Positions 24,401 to 32,626 of a DNA stretch of 34,005 nucleotides are shown here, piece after piece. The stretch's first letter is position 1. Every line of letters starts with the position of its first letter. This DNA comes from Azotobacter beijerinckii (GTDB lineage Bacteria; Pseudomonadota; Gammaproteobacteria; Pseudomonadales; Pseudomonadaceae), in NCBI RefSeq assembly GCF_900110885.1, contig NZ_FOFJ01000040.1, positions 1 to 34,005 on the forward strand, in the 5' to 3' direction. The notes below the pieces were generated by a model. The model did not search any database and had not been told where the DNA came from. It saw only the letters and a list, made by a program, of their open reading frames with translations. The position numbers and the translations under genes were made by a program.

Positions 24401-26842
24401 TTGCATGGGCACTGGCATGGCAGCGCGACATCGTTGCCGCTCGTACTGGTGTTTCCGTGGGGACAGCAGGAGTTCTGGGGAAGCGACCGGCACTACGTCT
24501 GGTTCCGCGGCCATGGCGGGCCGCAGGTTGTGGAGTGTGCGCTCATGGCACTGGAACGCTGGGCCATCGCGCAGCTCGATGCCGGACGCCCGTTGGACGA
24601 AGTGCTGCAACAGCTACTGGGCGGGCACACGAGCATTGGCATCCTGGGGATTGCGGTGCACCTCGCCCTGCGAGCCCAGCAAGCGTCGCCAACGACATTG
24701 GCGCTGCTGCGCAGCCTTCGGCTGTGCCGGCTCGACCTACAGCGCAAGGTCGAGGAGCAGCAATTGCAAAGCGCCGGGCTGATCGGCTTCCAAAAGGGAA
24801 GCACTGACGCAGTGCACCGACAAGCCGTCGCCGACAGCATACAGATGACGTCGCGCCGTTTGGAGCTGCGCGACCTGGTGCCGCTCTTCGTCCTCGGCAG
24901 CGACGCGGCCCTGCGGGACGCGTGCCGTGCGGCTCTCGACGATTTCCCGAACAGGCTGGAATTCGCCTACCAGGAGGAGGCGCAGAACCCCGAGCATGTG
25001 GCTGAACTGCGCCGCACGGCTGAACTCTGGTCCGAGCTGGGCCATGTCGAGAACTACACCGCCGAGCCGGTCGCTGGCCACAACGATGTGGTCCAGATAT
25101 CGATAAGCAGCCCGCGGCACGAAGCTCCCGAGGTGCAAGCGTCCCTGCAGCGCCATGCGCAGGCGGCGCGCGAGATAGAGTTGTGGCTGTGGGTGGATAA
25201 GTGCTTCACGTCGCGTCACTGGGCGCCTGGCTTCTCGATGGACGAGGCCGTCGAGCGTGCAAGGGAACTGGCTGAAGCAGCCGCTGCAGGAAGGTCAATG
25301 TCGCTGATGCCCGGCAGCGGATGCACCGAAGGCGCGATTGCGGGAACGGCAGCGGCCGTGATTTGCTTTTCCGATGCGAGCAGGCATGAGGCTTGGGCCG
25401 ATGCCACGATCGAAAGCTTCCGCGTTGCGCAGGACGAGATGTCCGACGACACATTTGCCGGATCGGTGATTCCTTGGCACCCGAAGATCTTTGTGGCGCA
25501 TGCGTTGGCCGCGCGTATCAAGTCGGGCGGCCAACATCCTGGTGACCGTGAGGCGCTCTATCGCCTGATCGTGCACCCGCTCGATGCAGTCTCGTTCGTT
25601 GCGCTAGACGGCGTCGTAGGCTGCTGGGAGCACGACACGCGGTTCGCCTGGTGCGGCCTGAACCTCGGGCTGCGGTTGGCGCAGCTCGTAAGCACGCGAG
25701 ACATGTACCAGCTCGACGCCGATGCTCGGCGGCAGGTGGAATCGGACCGCCGGACCGCGGCGTTGGCCGCTGCCCTCAACGAGGGTCGGGCGCAAGGGCC
25801 GTTGCCTGCCTGGGTGCTCCCACGGCCTTCGTGGGTGCAGACCGCGCCGGACGCTGAGAATCCGCAGACTCTTGATGAGGGCCAGGAAGACAGGTGGCAG
25901 AGCACCGACGATCTTTGGAACAGCCAGTACGCCGCGAAGGTCTTGCAGAAAGTCCCGGTGGCGGCGGTCATGGCGAGCGCGGGCCGTGCACACTATGTGG
26001 ACGCCCTCGAGGCGTTTGTCGGCTGGACGCTCGATACAATCAACCCGTCGTGGCGAGCCGAGCGGCGACGGGGCCGTGAGCGTGGCAATGGAAATCTCTA
26101 CGAGTGGGAGGATCAGTTGGGTCGGATGGTCGCAAGTGTTGCACCCCATCTTCCCAGCGACGAGACCTTGCAGAGGTTGCTGCGGCCGATCTTTGCACAG
26201 CCCGATGAGATTTCGATGAGACTGCTCGCGCCGTTCACTGTGTCGCTGGTCTGTGGCGAAGTCCTTGATGCGCCGGAGATCCGGGATGACACCCTGCACC
26301 TGCTGCAGGCCGTGCTCGAACGAACGCTGGAGCACGGCGACCTGCGACGCTCGCCGCATAACGACGGGCGCATGGGCGGCTTCGACCTGCCGGAGTTGGT
26401 CAAGTCGCTGCTCTTCGTGGTCGTCGAGCACGCCCCCGGCGCCGCGCGCTTCGCCAACGGCCGCTGGGACGACCTCGGCCAGGTGATGCCGCTGGTCGAC
26501 CGCATGGTGCGCACCGCCGGCTGGCACCCCTACGTCGCGCGCCAGTTCGTCACGCTGTGCGAACGTTCCGGTGCTGCCGACCCGGCCGACACGTTCGCTG
26601 ACCAAATGCTGGCGCAGATCGTCGATGGGAGCCTGCCTGCGGGCTGGAAGGGCTCCTCGGTACCAGCCGCGATTGCGGCTCTGGTGCAGGCGCACGCCGA
26701 CCGACTGCATCCGTTGCCGGCCCCTCTGGCCCGCAAGCTGCTGCAGGTGCTTGACGCGCTGGTCGATCTTGGCGACCGCCGCAGCGCGGCCTTGCAACAG
26801 AGCGAGTCCTTCCGCGGCGTGTGCCTCGCCGCGCCAACATGA
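21458..26842 (+). CDS. Nuclease-STAND NTPase, Avs-like antiphage candidate
   Basis: A 1794-residue protein in three parts. Residues 1-200 look like a Cap4/DUF4297-type PD-(D/E)xK nuclease: GGAGFTYEDAVAAQYLAAM, then Asp55-Asp56 (PLDDVIVDA) and Gln75-x-Lys77 (LSLQVKRS). A STAND-type NTPase follows: Walker A GLPGTGKT at 314-321 (Lys320), Walker B MLIDGLDR at 379-386, VVATARDAG as sensor, then a winged-helix-like QFSHDILFEW. About 1100 residues of helical repeat-like sequence follow, unrecognised; in Avs proteins this part senses phage terminase or portal. Recognition would trigger oligomerisation and DNA cutting. The first ATG has no clear ribosome site. It lies alone in the cargo region, as defence genes on mobile elements often do. 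Confidence 0.65.
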   Translation: MTSPELTGGAGFTYEDAVAAQYLAAMVGSTTAAALNARVVQRVAQQQADFGEPLDDVIVDAASLADGTVMRLSLQVKRSLTISEAETNRDFREVIQRSWQTLQKPDFREHLDRVGVVTGSVAEETSRAFATVCEWARASDTAAAFMQRFVDDGNASATHRTVAEAVRMAALDIGAPLSDDQLYRLLSHLVLIRFDFLHAGSTHEAEAIVSLQRALAPGQVARAGDLWDLLRQFARDGAGRSAVHTRASLVRALAGWCFTGAPAFAGDMQTLRDSTHHWLDQQADDIGGTHLTRQALRDQLGDQMAAHRLTLIKGLPGTGKTVLLRDLVQELAADGTTLFLAANRLSGRSWSEHARAIGLTTTSIEPLLVEVAATGHSTMLIDGLDRVAPEQRAIVTDLLGQLLTNPTLSDWRVVATARDAGIEPLRNWVPPALLASGGVGYVDVKNLTDEEASSLADSLPALQPLLTGGNERVRTLARRPFFAAVLAQGFSQAAYPSGFAPQSEVDLVEAWWTRGGYDAHAPQALARQRGLIELARHSAPDLGRNARIRDLSTETRDLLPALEEDGLVQQVRKGHTAQFSHDILFEWSFLHLLLDQGDDWIVALTAAGEPPALARVVELLSQSSYPFPDQWPHELHALERAQVRPQWLRAWLVAPVFSPRFAEHVDMFAETLATNDHWLFGKLLVWMQAEKTTPNPMVLSGVLGGDLDVAARIRIADSLGWPSDFAAWSRLLTWAIEQTDSIPDTHLGDLVTLFETWQIAAADYPNAVSQRIVAQCATWLHAIEDEHVDRPFRYSRPANDAAPRPRAPTQLETELRALLLRAARAYPTVVDAYLTKVETIERWSDRALRELMTYAPVLAETHPSQLARVARRWFLEELPDDTSARWRREAHEQHHRRKEVEAIPPEKRSRFDELALSSPSIMHHSFSQHDWDQLSIGGGHQGFFPASPLREPFHSLLMCDPATALALIRDVTNHATTAWRQLHGHWHGSATSLPLVLVFPWGQQEFWGSDRHYVWFRGHGGPQVVECALMALERWAIAQLDAGRPLDEVLQQLLGGHTSIGILGIAVHLALRAQQASPTTLALLRSLRLCRLDLQRKVEEQQLQSAGLIGFQKGSTDAVHRQAVADSIQMTSRRLELRDLVPLFVLGSDAALRDACRAALDDFPNRLEFAYQEEAQNPEHVAELRRTAELWSELGHVENYTAEPVAGHNDVVQISISSPRHEAPEVQASLQRHAQAAREIELWLWVDKCFTSRHWAPGFSMDEAVERARELAEAAAAGRSMSLMPGSGCTEGAIAGTAAAVICFSDASRHEAWADATIESFRVAQDEMSDDTFAGSVIPWHPKIFVAHALAARIKSGGQHPGDREALYRLIVHPLDAVSFVALDGVVGCWEHDTRFAWCGLNLGLRLAQLVSTRDMYQLDADARRQVESDRRTAALAAALNEGRAQGPLPAWVLPRPSWVQTAPDAENPQTLDEGQEDRWQSTDDLWNSQYAAKVLQKVPVAAVMASAGRAHYVDALEAFVGWTLDTINPSWRAERRRGRERGNGNLYEWEDQLGRMVASVAPHLPSDETLQRLLRPIFAQPDEISMRLLAPFTVSLVCGEVLDAPEIRDDTLHLLQAVLERTLEHGDLRRSPHNDGRMGGFDLPELVKSLLFVVVEHAPGAARFANGRWDDLGQVMPLVDRMVRTAGWHPYVARQFVTLCERSGAADPADTFADQMLAQIVDGSLPAGWKGSSVPAAIAALVQAHADRLHPLPAPLARKLLQVLDALVDLGDRRSAALQQSESFRGVCLAAPT

Positions 26843-27171
26843 GGCGACCCATACGAGGAGGACCATCACGCTAGCAACTTGATGGCCCAGATGAAGGTGC
26901 GAACGCCAGGCTCAATGATTGCAACAATCACCGGATTTCCCTGTTCGGGGTCTGCTTTGGAGCGGGTAGGTCAGCTCGCATCTGAGACAAACAGTCGTTC
27001 GGAGTGCCTCACACAGCTGGACGTCTTCGGGGGGAGTATGTCTGAGGAGTGCTGCGGCCGTTCGTGGCTTGACATCGAATGTCCGAGATCCGTCCGATTC
27101 TGTTGAAAAACTAGCTACCCCGGCAGACAGCGGCCAGACTCCTCGTGTCGGCAAGCGAGAGGGCACGCAGC

Positions 27172-28697
27172 ATGATGGGGCGGCTATCGAGTGGGCGGGA
27201 GCGGCTGTTTTACGCGCTCAACCTGGAAGAGTATGTCCCCGGCCAGCACCTCTTGCGCCGTATCGATCGCTGCCTGGATCTCAGCGACCTGCGCCACCAC
27301 CTCAAGGATTTCTACAGCCCTGTCGGGCGTCCCTCGATCGATCCCGAACTGATGATCCGCATGCTGGTCGTCGGCTACTGCTACGGCATTCGCTCCGAGC
27401 GGCGGTTGTGCGAAGAAGTCCATTTGAACCTGGCCTATCGCTGGTTCTGCCGGTTGGGGCTGGAAGACGAAGTGCCCAACCACTCGACGCTTTCCAAGAA
27501 CCGGCACGGCCGCTTTCGGGCCAGCGGCCTGTTTCGCTGGCTGTTCAATGAAGTGGTTCTTCGCTGCATGACCGCCGGCCTGGTCAAGGGCGAAGGGTTT
27601 GCCGTGGATGCCAGCATCATCAAGGCGGACGCGAGCCGACAGCGCGGCATCGCCGGGGATGAAGCGATCAACTGGGGCGACCCGGCACTCGGCACGCGCG
27701 CCGTGCGTGAGTACCTCGAGGCGCTCGATGACGAAGCGCTCGCGCAAACGCTACCCAAGCGCTTGTCGCTGACCGACCCTCTGGCCCGCTGGACGGCTGC
27801 GCCGGGCGGGCCGGCGTTCTTCGCCTATTCCACGAACTACCTGATCGACACCGAGCACGGCGTGATCCTGGACGTGGAAGCCACGCCGGCTCACCGAACC
27901 GCCGAGGTCGAGTCGACCAAGACCATGGTGGAGCGCGTCGAAGAGCGTTTCGACATCACACCGGAACGTCTGATCGGCGACACCGCCTATGGGACAGCGC
28001 CCATGCTGGCCTGGATGGTGGAAGAAAAGGGCATCGAACCGCATGTCCCGGTGTGGGACAAAACCGAACGCAAGAACGGCACCTTCTCGAGCAATGATTT
28101 CCACTGGAATGAAGAGGATGGGGAATACCGCTGCCCGGCCGGACGCCCCCTGCGTAGCGAGTGGCGGGCCTTCAAGCGTCGGCGCTCCCACGTCACGAAA
28201 GCCAACACGGTGATCTACCGGTCCAGTCAGGCCGACTGCACAACCTGTCCGCTGAAGTCACGGTGTTGCCCGAATACGCCGATGCGCAAAATTGTCCGCA
28301 GCGTTCATGAAGCCGCCCGGGAAGTGGCTAGGAGCCTGTCGGGCTTAGAAAAATCAGGCGACGCTACGTGCTTTCTAAGCAAGTCACAGAAGCTTGACGC
28401 CGTAGAATTCACGTAGCGCTCAATTTTATGGTTGTTTTTTGCTCATTCTCGGGGTTTTCGCGAAAAGTCCGACAGGCTCCTAGGCGCATCGCCACCACGG
28501 CGGCGTATCAACGCTCCCGCTGCGAACGCAAAAAGGTCGAGATGCTCTTCGCCCATCTCAAGCGGATCCTGAAAGTCGATCGCTTGCGGCTGCGTGGACT
28601 GACTGGCGCAACCGATGAGTTCACGCTCGCCGCAGCGGTACAAAATCTGCGGCGATTGGCCAAGTTGGTTCCTCAGGGGCCACCGGTCACAGGATAG
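27172..28697 (+). pseudogene. IS1182-family transposase split by a 148-bp insertion
   Basis: A DDE transposase. The N-terminal IS5/IS1182-like domain (SPVGRPSIDPELMIRMLVVGY, NHSTLSKNR) precedes catalytic Asp residues in AVDASIIKADAS and LIGDTAYG, and a Cys-rich DCTTCPLKSRCC segment follows. The frame then enters an insertion at 28332 and stops at 28416. The remainder (RRIATTAAYQRSRCERKK, then VEMLFAHLKRILK) continues in another frame to 28697 and holds the catalytic Glu. Removing 152 bases (148 plus one CTAG) restores a single 457-residue frame. The encoded protein lacks its last catalytic residue and should be inactive. Confidence 0.88.
28332..28479. mobile_element. 148-bp MITE-like element inside the transposase gene
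   Basis: Its ends are inverted: GAGCCTGTCGGGCTT and AAGTCCGACAGGCTC, 14 of 15 matching. CTAG is duplicated at 28328-28331 and 28480-28483. Inside, CGCTACGTG (28362-28370) pairs with CACGTAGCG (28410-28418). It encodes nothing and its ends differ from those of the host IS, so it belongs to another transposon family. Confidence 0.88.
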
Positions 28698-29071
28698 GTA
28701 CGCCTGCTTGAAGCAGAAACCCTCCAAATAACCCCAAAACCCGAGCCTGAAGGCTCAACAGAACATCGAAAGGCCATGAAAAGTGGCGGGCCAGCCCTTC
28801 GGTGACCAATCCGAAGGCCAGCATGCCTACTGTAAGTAAAACCAGTTTTTCAACAGAATCGTCCCGAAGCGGCCGCTCGGCCGACTGCCTCGAAAGACCG
28901 CTCCTGGCCGGTTTCTGCCTGTTGCGGCGGGTCGGTTGGGGACGCGGCATCTTCTCAGGGTGCACGTCCTCTCGCTCGACTCAGGATGAAACTTCACTTT
29001 CATCCCACAGCTTTTGAGTTGTCACGGGGCGAACGCGAAACCCCATCGACTATCCGTCTTTCGCCCGCGCT

Positions 29072-29722
29072 TCATGGCTCATGGCTCATGGCGCTGGCCC
29101 GCCCGCTATGCTTGCGTGCCGCCCAATACCCCTCCTTGATCCGCCCCCGCTCCAGGGCACGGCAAATCGACGCCACCTGGCTCCCCGTCAAGATGGGCGT
29201 CTTCTTGCTCTGGATCTTGCGCAGCAACGCCCAGGGACCGAATACCCGTTCCGGCCACCCTTCCGGAAAGGTCGCCGAACCGCTCATCACCGCGTAGTTG
29301 GAGATCTTCGAGGCATGCCCGCCGATCGCCTGCCGCACGGCCTTGATCGCGGCGTAGTTCTGCACCAGCGGGTTCCGCACCCTGTTCTTTCGCCGACCGA
29401 TGGTCTGCACCCAGGTATTCGGCTCGGTGGGGTCGACAACGATCGACCCTTTCAGGCAGCGGTTCTCGATCACGAAGAGGCCATAGCACGACACGACGAC
29501 ATGATCGACCTGCGTCGGTTTGCCCTCGTCCTTTCCCGGATACAGGGCGTGGGTGAACACCCGGTATTCCGAGTTCAGGCAGAGCCTGAGCAGCAAGTTC
29601 ACCTTGTACTCGCCCCACCAGCCGCGATAGGCCGGCCTTTCCAGTAGGCGAGCATGAGCGATCGCCCCCAACCCCAGGAAGAACACCACCAGCGGCAAAT
29701 ACAGCGCCAGGAAATCGGACAT
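29072..29722 (-). CDS. NERD-domain membrane-anchored nuclease-like protein
   Basis: A 216-residue protein with an N-terminal membrane anchor (FLALYLPLVVFFLGLGAIA) and a NERD (nuclease-related) domain: WWGEYKVN with Glu38, TQVDHVVVSCYGLFVIENR with Asp73 and Glu86. In typical NERD domains the last motif is Glu-x-Lys; here it is Glu86-Asn87-Arg88, so the predicted catalytic lysine is replaced. AAGGAG precedes the ATG, which lies 12 bases after the traU stop, making it the last gene of the second transfer operon. In this place it might act on DNA during transfer, or only bind it. The C-terminal tail is basic. Confidence 0.75.
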   Translation of the reverse strand: MSDFLALYLPLVVFFLGLGAIAHARLLERPAYRGWWGEYKVNLLLRLCLNSEYRVFTHALYPGKDEGKPTQVDHVVVSCYGLFVIENRCLKGSIVVDPTEPNTWVQTIGRRKNRVRNPLVQNYAAIKAVRQAIGGHASKISNYAVMSGSATFPEGWPERVFGPWALLRKIQSKKTPILTGSQVASICRALERGRIKEGYWAARKHSGRASAMSHEP

Positions 29723-29734
29723 AAAATTTCTCCT

Positions 29735-30778
29735 TCAAATCTTCGAGCAGCAGTCGGTCCACCGCCAGATCAGGTACATCGCGTCGTTGCCCGTGCCGGG
29801 AACGTGCCGGCCGGGACCGCCCTCCCAGGTCTGCGGGGGCTCGCCCAGCCACAGGGAGCGCTGGGTCTGCGACTTGGGCCAGAACTGGGTCAGCTTGTAC
29901 TGGCTCTTGGGAATGGTCGGGTAGATCGAGGCGCGACAGAGGTTTTCGTCGCCCATGGTGCGTCGGGCCAGGCCCCGCCGGTGCTGCTGTGCCAGCAACC
30001 GCGCGCCGAGCAATGCCGTCGTGCGGTTCTGGTCCTGGCTGAAGACGCTGCCGGCCAGCGGATAAATGCTCCCCCAGGTGCCGGTGCACCACCACAGCGA
30101 CTCCAGCGGCTCCTCCCGGGCGGTCACCAGGGCCGACTCGGCGGCGCAGGCCGCCTGAGCCACCGGGTTGGCCACCGCGGCGGACTCCGGGTGCTGGAAA
30201 AAAGCCAGCGTCGCGTTGTTCCAGGTCGGGTCGATCTCGGTGAAACTGATGATGTCCAGGTCCATGTAGCCGTCCGCACTGCACTTGGTCGGGGTGTAGA
30301 GATCCAGGATCTGCAGCAGCGGGAAGGCGTAGTAGTGGGTGTGGTAGAACGACCCGTCGTGCTGGCCGGTCAGCGAGTGGTTGTCGGTATTCAGCCGGCC
30401 ATGGCTGCGCTTGTTGCCCAGCGGCAGCCGCGCGCCCCCCAGGGTGGGCGAGCAGCCCGGCGTCTTGACGGTCTCGACGATCCGCGCCGGCTCCCACATC
30501 GAGGTGGTGATGCCCGGCTTGTAGATGCCGGAGCTGCCCTCCTCGCACAGGCAAAACACCTTGTCGGTCGCCTTGTCCGGCGCCGCGCCGGGCGTGAACT
30601 GCACGCCGGCCACCCGGATGGGAAAGAGGCAGGCCCAGCAGATGTCGGTGAACAGCTTCGGGCCCAGCAGGGAGGAGTCCTCGCACAGGGGATCGGCAGC
30701 CTTCCCCGGCAGGGAAACGGTGCCGGCCAGGGCCGCCAGCAGCGCGGCACCGAGCCACTTCTTCTTATGGATGGGCAT
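29735..30778 (-). CDS. traU: TraU-like conjugal pilus assembly protein
   Basis: A 347-residue exported, cysteine-rich protein required for DNA transfer in F-type systems. It begins with a signal peptide (KKWLGAALLAALAGTVSLPGKAAD). The family-typical LFTDICWACLFPIRVAG is followed by several further Cys motifs (FCLCEEG, CTGTWGSIYPLAG, ending WRWTDCCSKI). ATG 30778 is chosen because GAGGAGGAAGG lies just upstream; a longer frame from 30802 has no ribosome site. It overlaps the end of traW by 14 bases, indicating translational coupling. TraN, which follows TraU in SXT, is not seen next to it. Confidence 0.92.
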   Translation of the reverse strand: MPIHKKKWLGAALLAALAGTVSLPGKAADPLCEDSSLLGPKLFTDICWACLFPIRVAGVQFTPGAAPDKATDKVFCLCEEGSSGIYKPGITTSMWEPARIVETVKTPGCSPTLGGARLPLGNKRSHGRLNTDNHSLTGQHDGSFYHTHYYAFPLLQILDLYTPTKCSADGYMDLDIISFTEIDPTWNNATLAFFQHPESAAVANPVAQAACAAESALVTAREEPLESLWWCTGTWGSIYPLAGSVFSQDQNRTTALLGARLLAQQHRRGLARRTMGDENLCRASIYPTIPKSQYKLTQFWPKSQTQRSLWLGEPPQTWEGGPGRHVPGTGNDAMYLIWRWTDCCSKI

Positions 30779-32054
30779 TGCCTTCCTCCTCGGCGCGGGC
30801 AAACTCGCGCACCACGAAGACCTCCCCCTCGGCCGTGACGACCGAAGGCGTTTTCCGGATCTGGAAGCGGCGGGCCAGGTCGCCCGGCAGCAGGTACAGC
30901 GGGGCGTCGATGGCCTGCTGGGTGCGCTCGAACAGCGGCCAGCCGGCCTCGGGCGGGATCTGCGTGGCCATGACGGTGACGGTCAGGCCGCGGCCATGCT
31001 CGGCCTGCTCGCGCTGGGCCAGAGCCACCTGCCAGGGCTGGGTCGGGTCGATCACCACCAGCTTCTGATCGAAGGGCCGCAAATGCAGGGGATTTATTCT
31101 CCCGGCCCGGGCTACGACCTGGCCCTCGGCATCGAGAATGTCCTGCGGTATCACCACCGAGGGATCGACCCGGCGGACGGCGTTCTCGGTGGCGGTCGGC
31201 AGGGCATGGCCGGTGTGGACGTGCCAGAAGCGGTCGAGGGCGCGCTGCTTCATGGCCGCGAAGTCCAGCCCTTCGATGCGCGCCTTGGCGACTTCCATCA
31301 GGTCGGGCTCGAGGATGTCGCGGGGCGTTCCCAGCGTGCCGAGGTCGCCGGTGCGCCCCTGCTGCAGGGCCTCCTCGACATAGGTCACCGCGTCGATGCC
31401 CACGACCTTCGCCGCCAGCGACTCGTCGGGACGCTCGATCACCACGGCGGGCACCAGCTGGATGCCATGGCGCCGGAACGCCAGCGGATCGAGCAGCACC
31501 GGCACCTGGCTCTCGGTCGCCTGGGTGAGCCGGTGCATCCGGGTCATGGCATCGACCATGCGCAGGCCGTCGGGGATGCCGCGAAACACCATCCCGACCC
31601 CGGGCTGGCCGTCGTAGCGGCGCAGGATGTCCTCAATCGCCGCCTCGCCCAGCGACCACGAGACGAAGACCAGCGTCCGGAACCCCTCGCCCAGCGGGTG
31701 CGGGCGCTCGGCGGGGGCCTCTTCGCGCGCGGGCAGATCCAGCGCCTCGCGCCGGGCCTGCGCCGCCTGTACCACCGTGTTGCGCGACAGCGCCTGCACC
31801 CACTCCAGCTCGCCTTGGTCGGTCAGGGCCTGGGCGCCCGCCCGTCCCTGCCGGGAGAGGTCGCTGGCCTGCTCCAGCAACGTGGCGGGAAGATCGCTCG
31901 GCTTGTAGACATTGGCGCCCAGCGGATTGGCTCCGAGCGCATTGGCTCCTTGAGAATTTTCCGAGGCGGGATTATCCGAGGCGAAAACAACGCCGCCCAG
32001 AGACAGACCCGCCAGCGCCGCCGCCAGGGCGCTCACCCTCAGTGTTTTCACCAT
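30765..32054 (-). CDS. traW: TrbC-TraW fusion, type IV pilus assembly protein
   Basis: A 429-residue exported protein. After a signal peptide (LRVSALAAALAGLSLGGVVFA) and a short GAN repeat (GANALGANPLGAN), the TrbC-like domain spans about residues 120-230 (TLVFVSWSLGEAAIEDILRR, VGMVFRGIPDG, VPVLLDPLAF). The TraW-like domain follows from about 275 (RRVDPSVVIPQDILDAEGQV, AGRINPLHLRPF, LVVIDPTQPWQ). F encodes TrbC and TraW separately; the SXT lineage carries them fused in this order. Both act in pilus assembly in the periplasm. Its start overlaps the signal-peptidase gene by seven bases. Confidence 0.9.
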   Translation of the reverse strand: MVKTLRVSALAAALAGLSLGGVVFASDNPASENSQGANALGANPLGANVYKPSDLPATLLEQASDLSRQGRAGAQALTDQGELEWVQALSRNTVVQAAQARREALDLPAREEAPAERPHPLGEGFRTLVFVSWSLGEAAIEDILRRYDGQPGVGMVFRGIPDGLRMVDAMTRMHRLTQATESQVPVLLDPLAFRRHGIQLVPAVVIERPDESLAAKVVGIDAVTYVEEALQQGRTGDLGTLGTPRDILEPDLMEVAKARIEGLDFAAMKQRALDRFWHVHTGHALPTATENAVRRVDPSVVIPQDILDAEGQVVARAGRINPLHLRPFDQKLVVIDPTQPWQVALAQREQAEHGRGLTVTVMATQIPPEAGWPLFERTQQAIDAPLYLLPGDLARRFQIRKTPSVVTAEGEVFVVREFARAEEEGNAHP

Positions 32055-32626
32055 AGCGGGTAGGCCCTGCCGATGATCTGATGGGAGGCGACCGATCCCC
32101 AGTAGCGGGAGTCGAACGAATCCGCCGTGCGGCCGAAGAACCAGTAGCGGTCAGCCTCGATCACCCCCTGGCGCACGTAGCGCTGCGGATCGAAGCCGTA
32201 CTGGCGCGCGACCTGCAGGCCGGTGGCGATCACCTGGCCATTGACGCGGGTGCTTTCCTCCGTGACCGCCACCTGGTCGCCCGGCAGGCCGTCCAGCACC
32301 TTGACGAGGGTGGTGCCGTCCGCGAACAGCGGGCCGAGCCCCTGGGATTTGAAGGCGAAAATAGCGCCTCGGGCCGGTTCGGTTGCGTACTTGTCGATGA
32401 TCCAGACGCGGTACGGCGGCAGGCACAGGTTCTCCTGCACGGCGATGGCCACCGAGTAGCGGCTGGCCAGGGCGACCACGCCGGCGGCGACCAGCGCCGA
32501 GAACAGGGCGCCCTTGGCGAGAAAGCCGGCGCTGACGCCGATCCGACGTGGCTGACGCGCCCGCTCGACCTCGGCCATGGCCCGGTCGATTTTGGCCTGA
32601 ATGGAGAAGGGGTTGCGCAGCTTCAT
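32048..32626 (-). CDS. trhF: TraF/TrhF-type S26 signal peptidase with Cys at the nucleophile site
   Basis: A 192-residue inner-membrane protein with one membrane segment (GALFSALVAAGVVALAS), then the S26 peptidase region. Lys109 in TLVKVLDGLPGD is the expected general base. The nucleophile region reads NLCLPPYRVWIIDK, with Cys68 where S26 enzymes have Ser. The closing FGRTADSFDSRYWGSV matches the usual GDNRxxSxDSR-type box. Relatives in F-like systems process pilin or another transfer protein. Its start overlaps the traC stop as ATGA, in the order traC-trhF-traW-traU seen in SXT and IncC. Whether Cys68 is active, or usual for this branch, cannot be told here. Confidence 0.8.
   Translation of the reverse strand: MKLRNPFSIQAKIDRAMAEVERARQPRRIGVSAGFLAKGALFSALVAAGVVALASRYSVAIAVQENLCLPPYRVWIIDKYATEPARGAIFAFKSQGLGPLFADGTTLVKVLDGLPGDQVAVTEESTRVNGQVIATGLQVARQYGFDPQRYVRQGVIEADRYWFFGRTADSFDSRYWGSVASHQIIGRAYPLW

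Larger units (their letters stand above)
27096..28860 (+). mobile_element. IS1182-type insertion sequence, 1765 bp, interrupted
   Basis: It is bounded by GATTCTGTTGAAAAACT (27096-27112) and its exact inverse (28844-28860), with GTCC duplicated at 27092-27095 and 28861-28864. Without the 148-bp insertion and its duplicated CTAG it would be 1613 bp. It carries one transposase gene, now broken. The ends are identical to those of the MITEs at 10083 and 11668. Confidence 0.88.

Noticed and set aside
26879..27106. 75-codon frame between the STAND gene and the IS
   Set aside because: It runs into the IS end, lacks a ribosome site, and has no recognisable product; the 253-bp gap otherwise shows nothing.
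28984..29005. GGATGAAA/TTTCATCC hairpin as terminator of the traC-NERD operon
   Set aside because: The position is plausible but no T tract follows on the minus strand.
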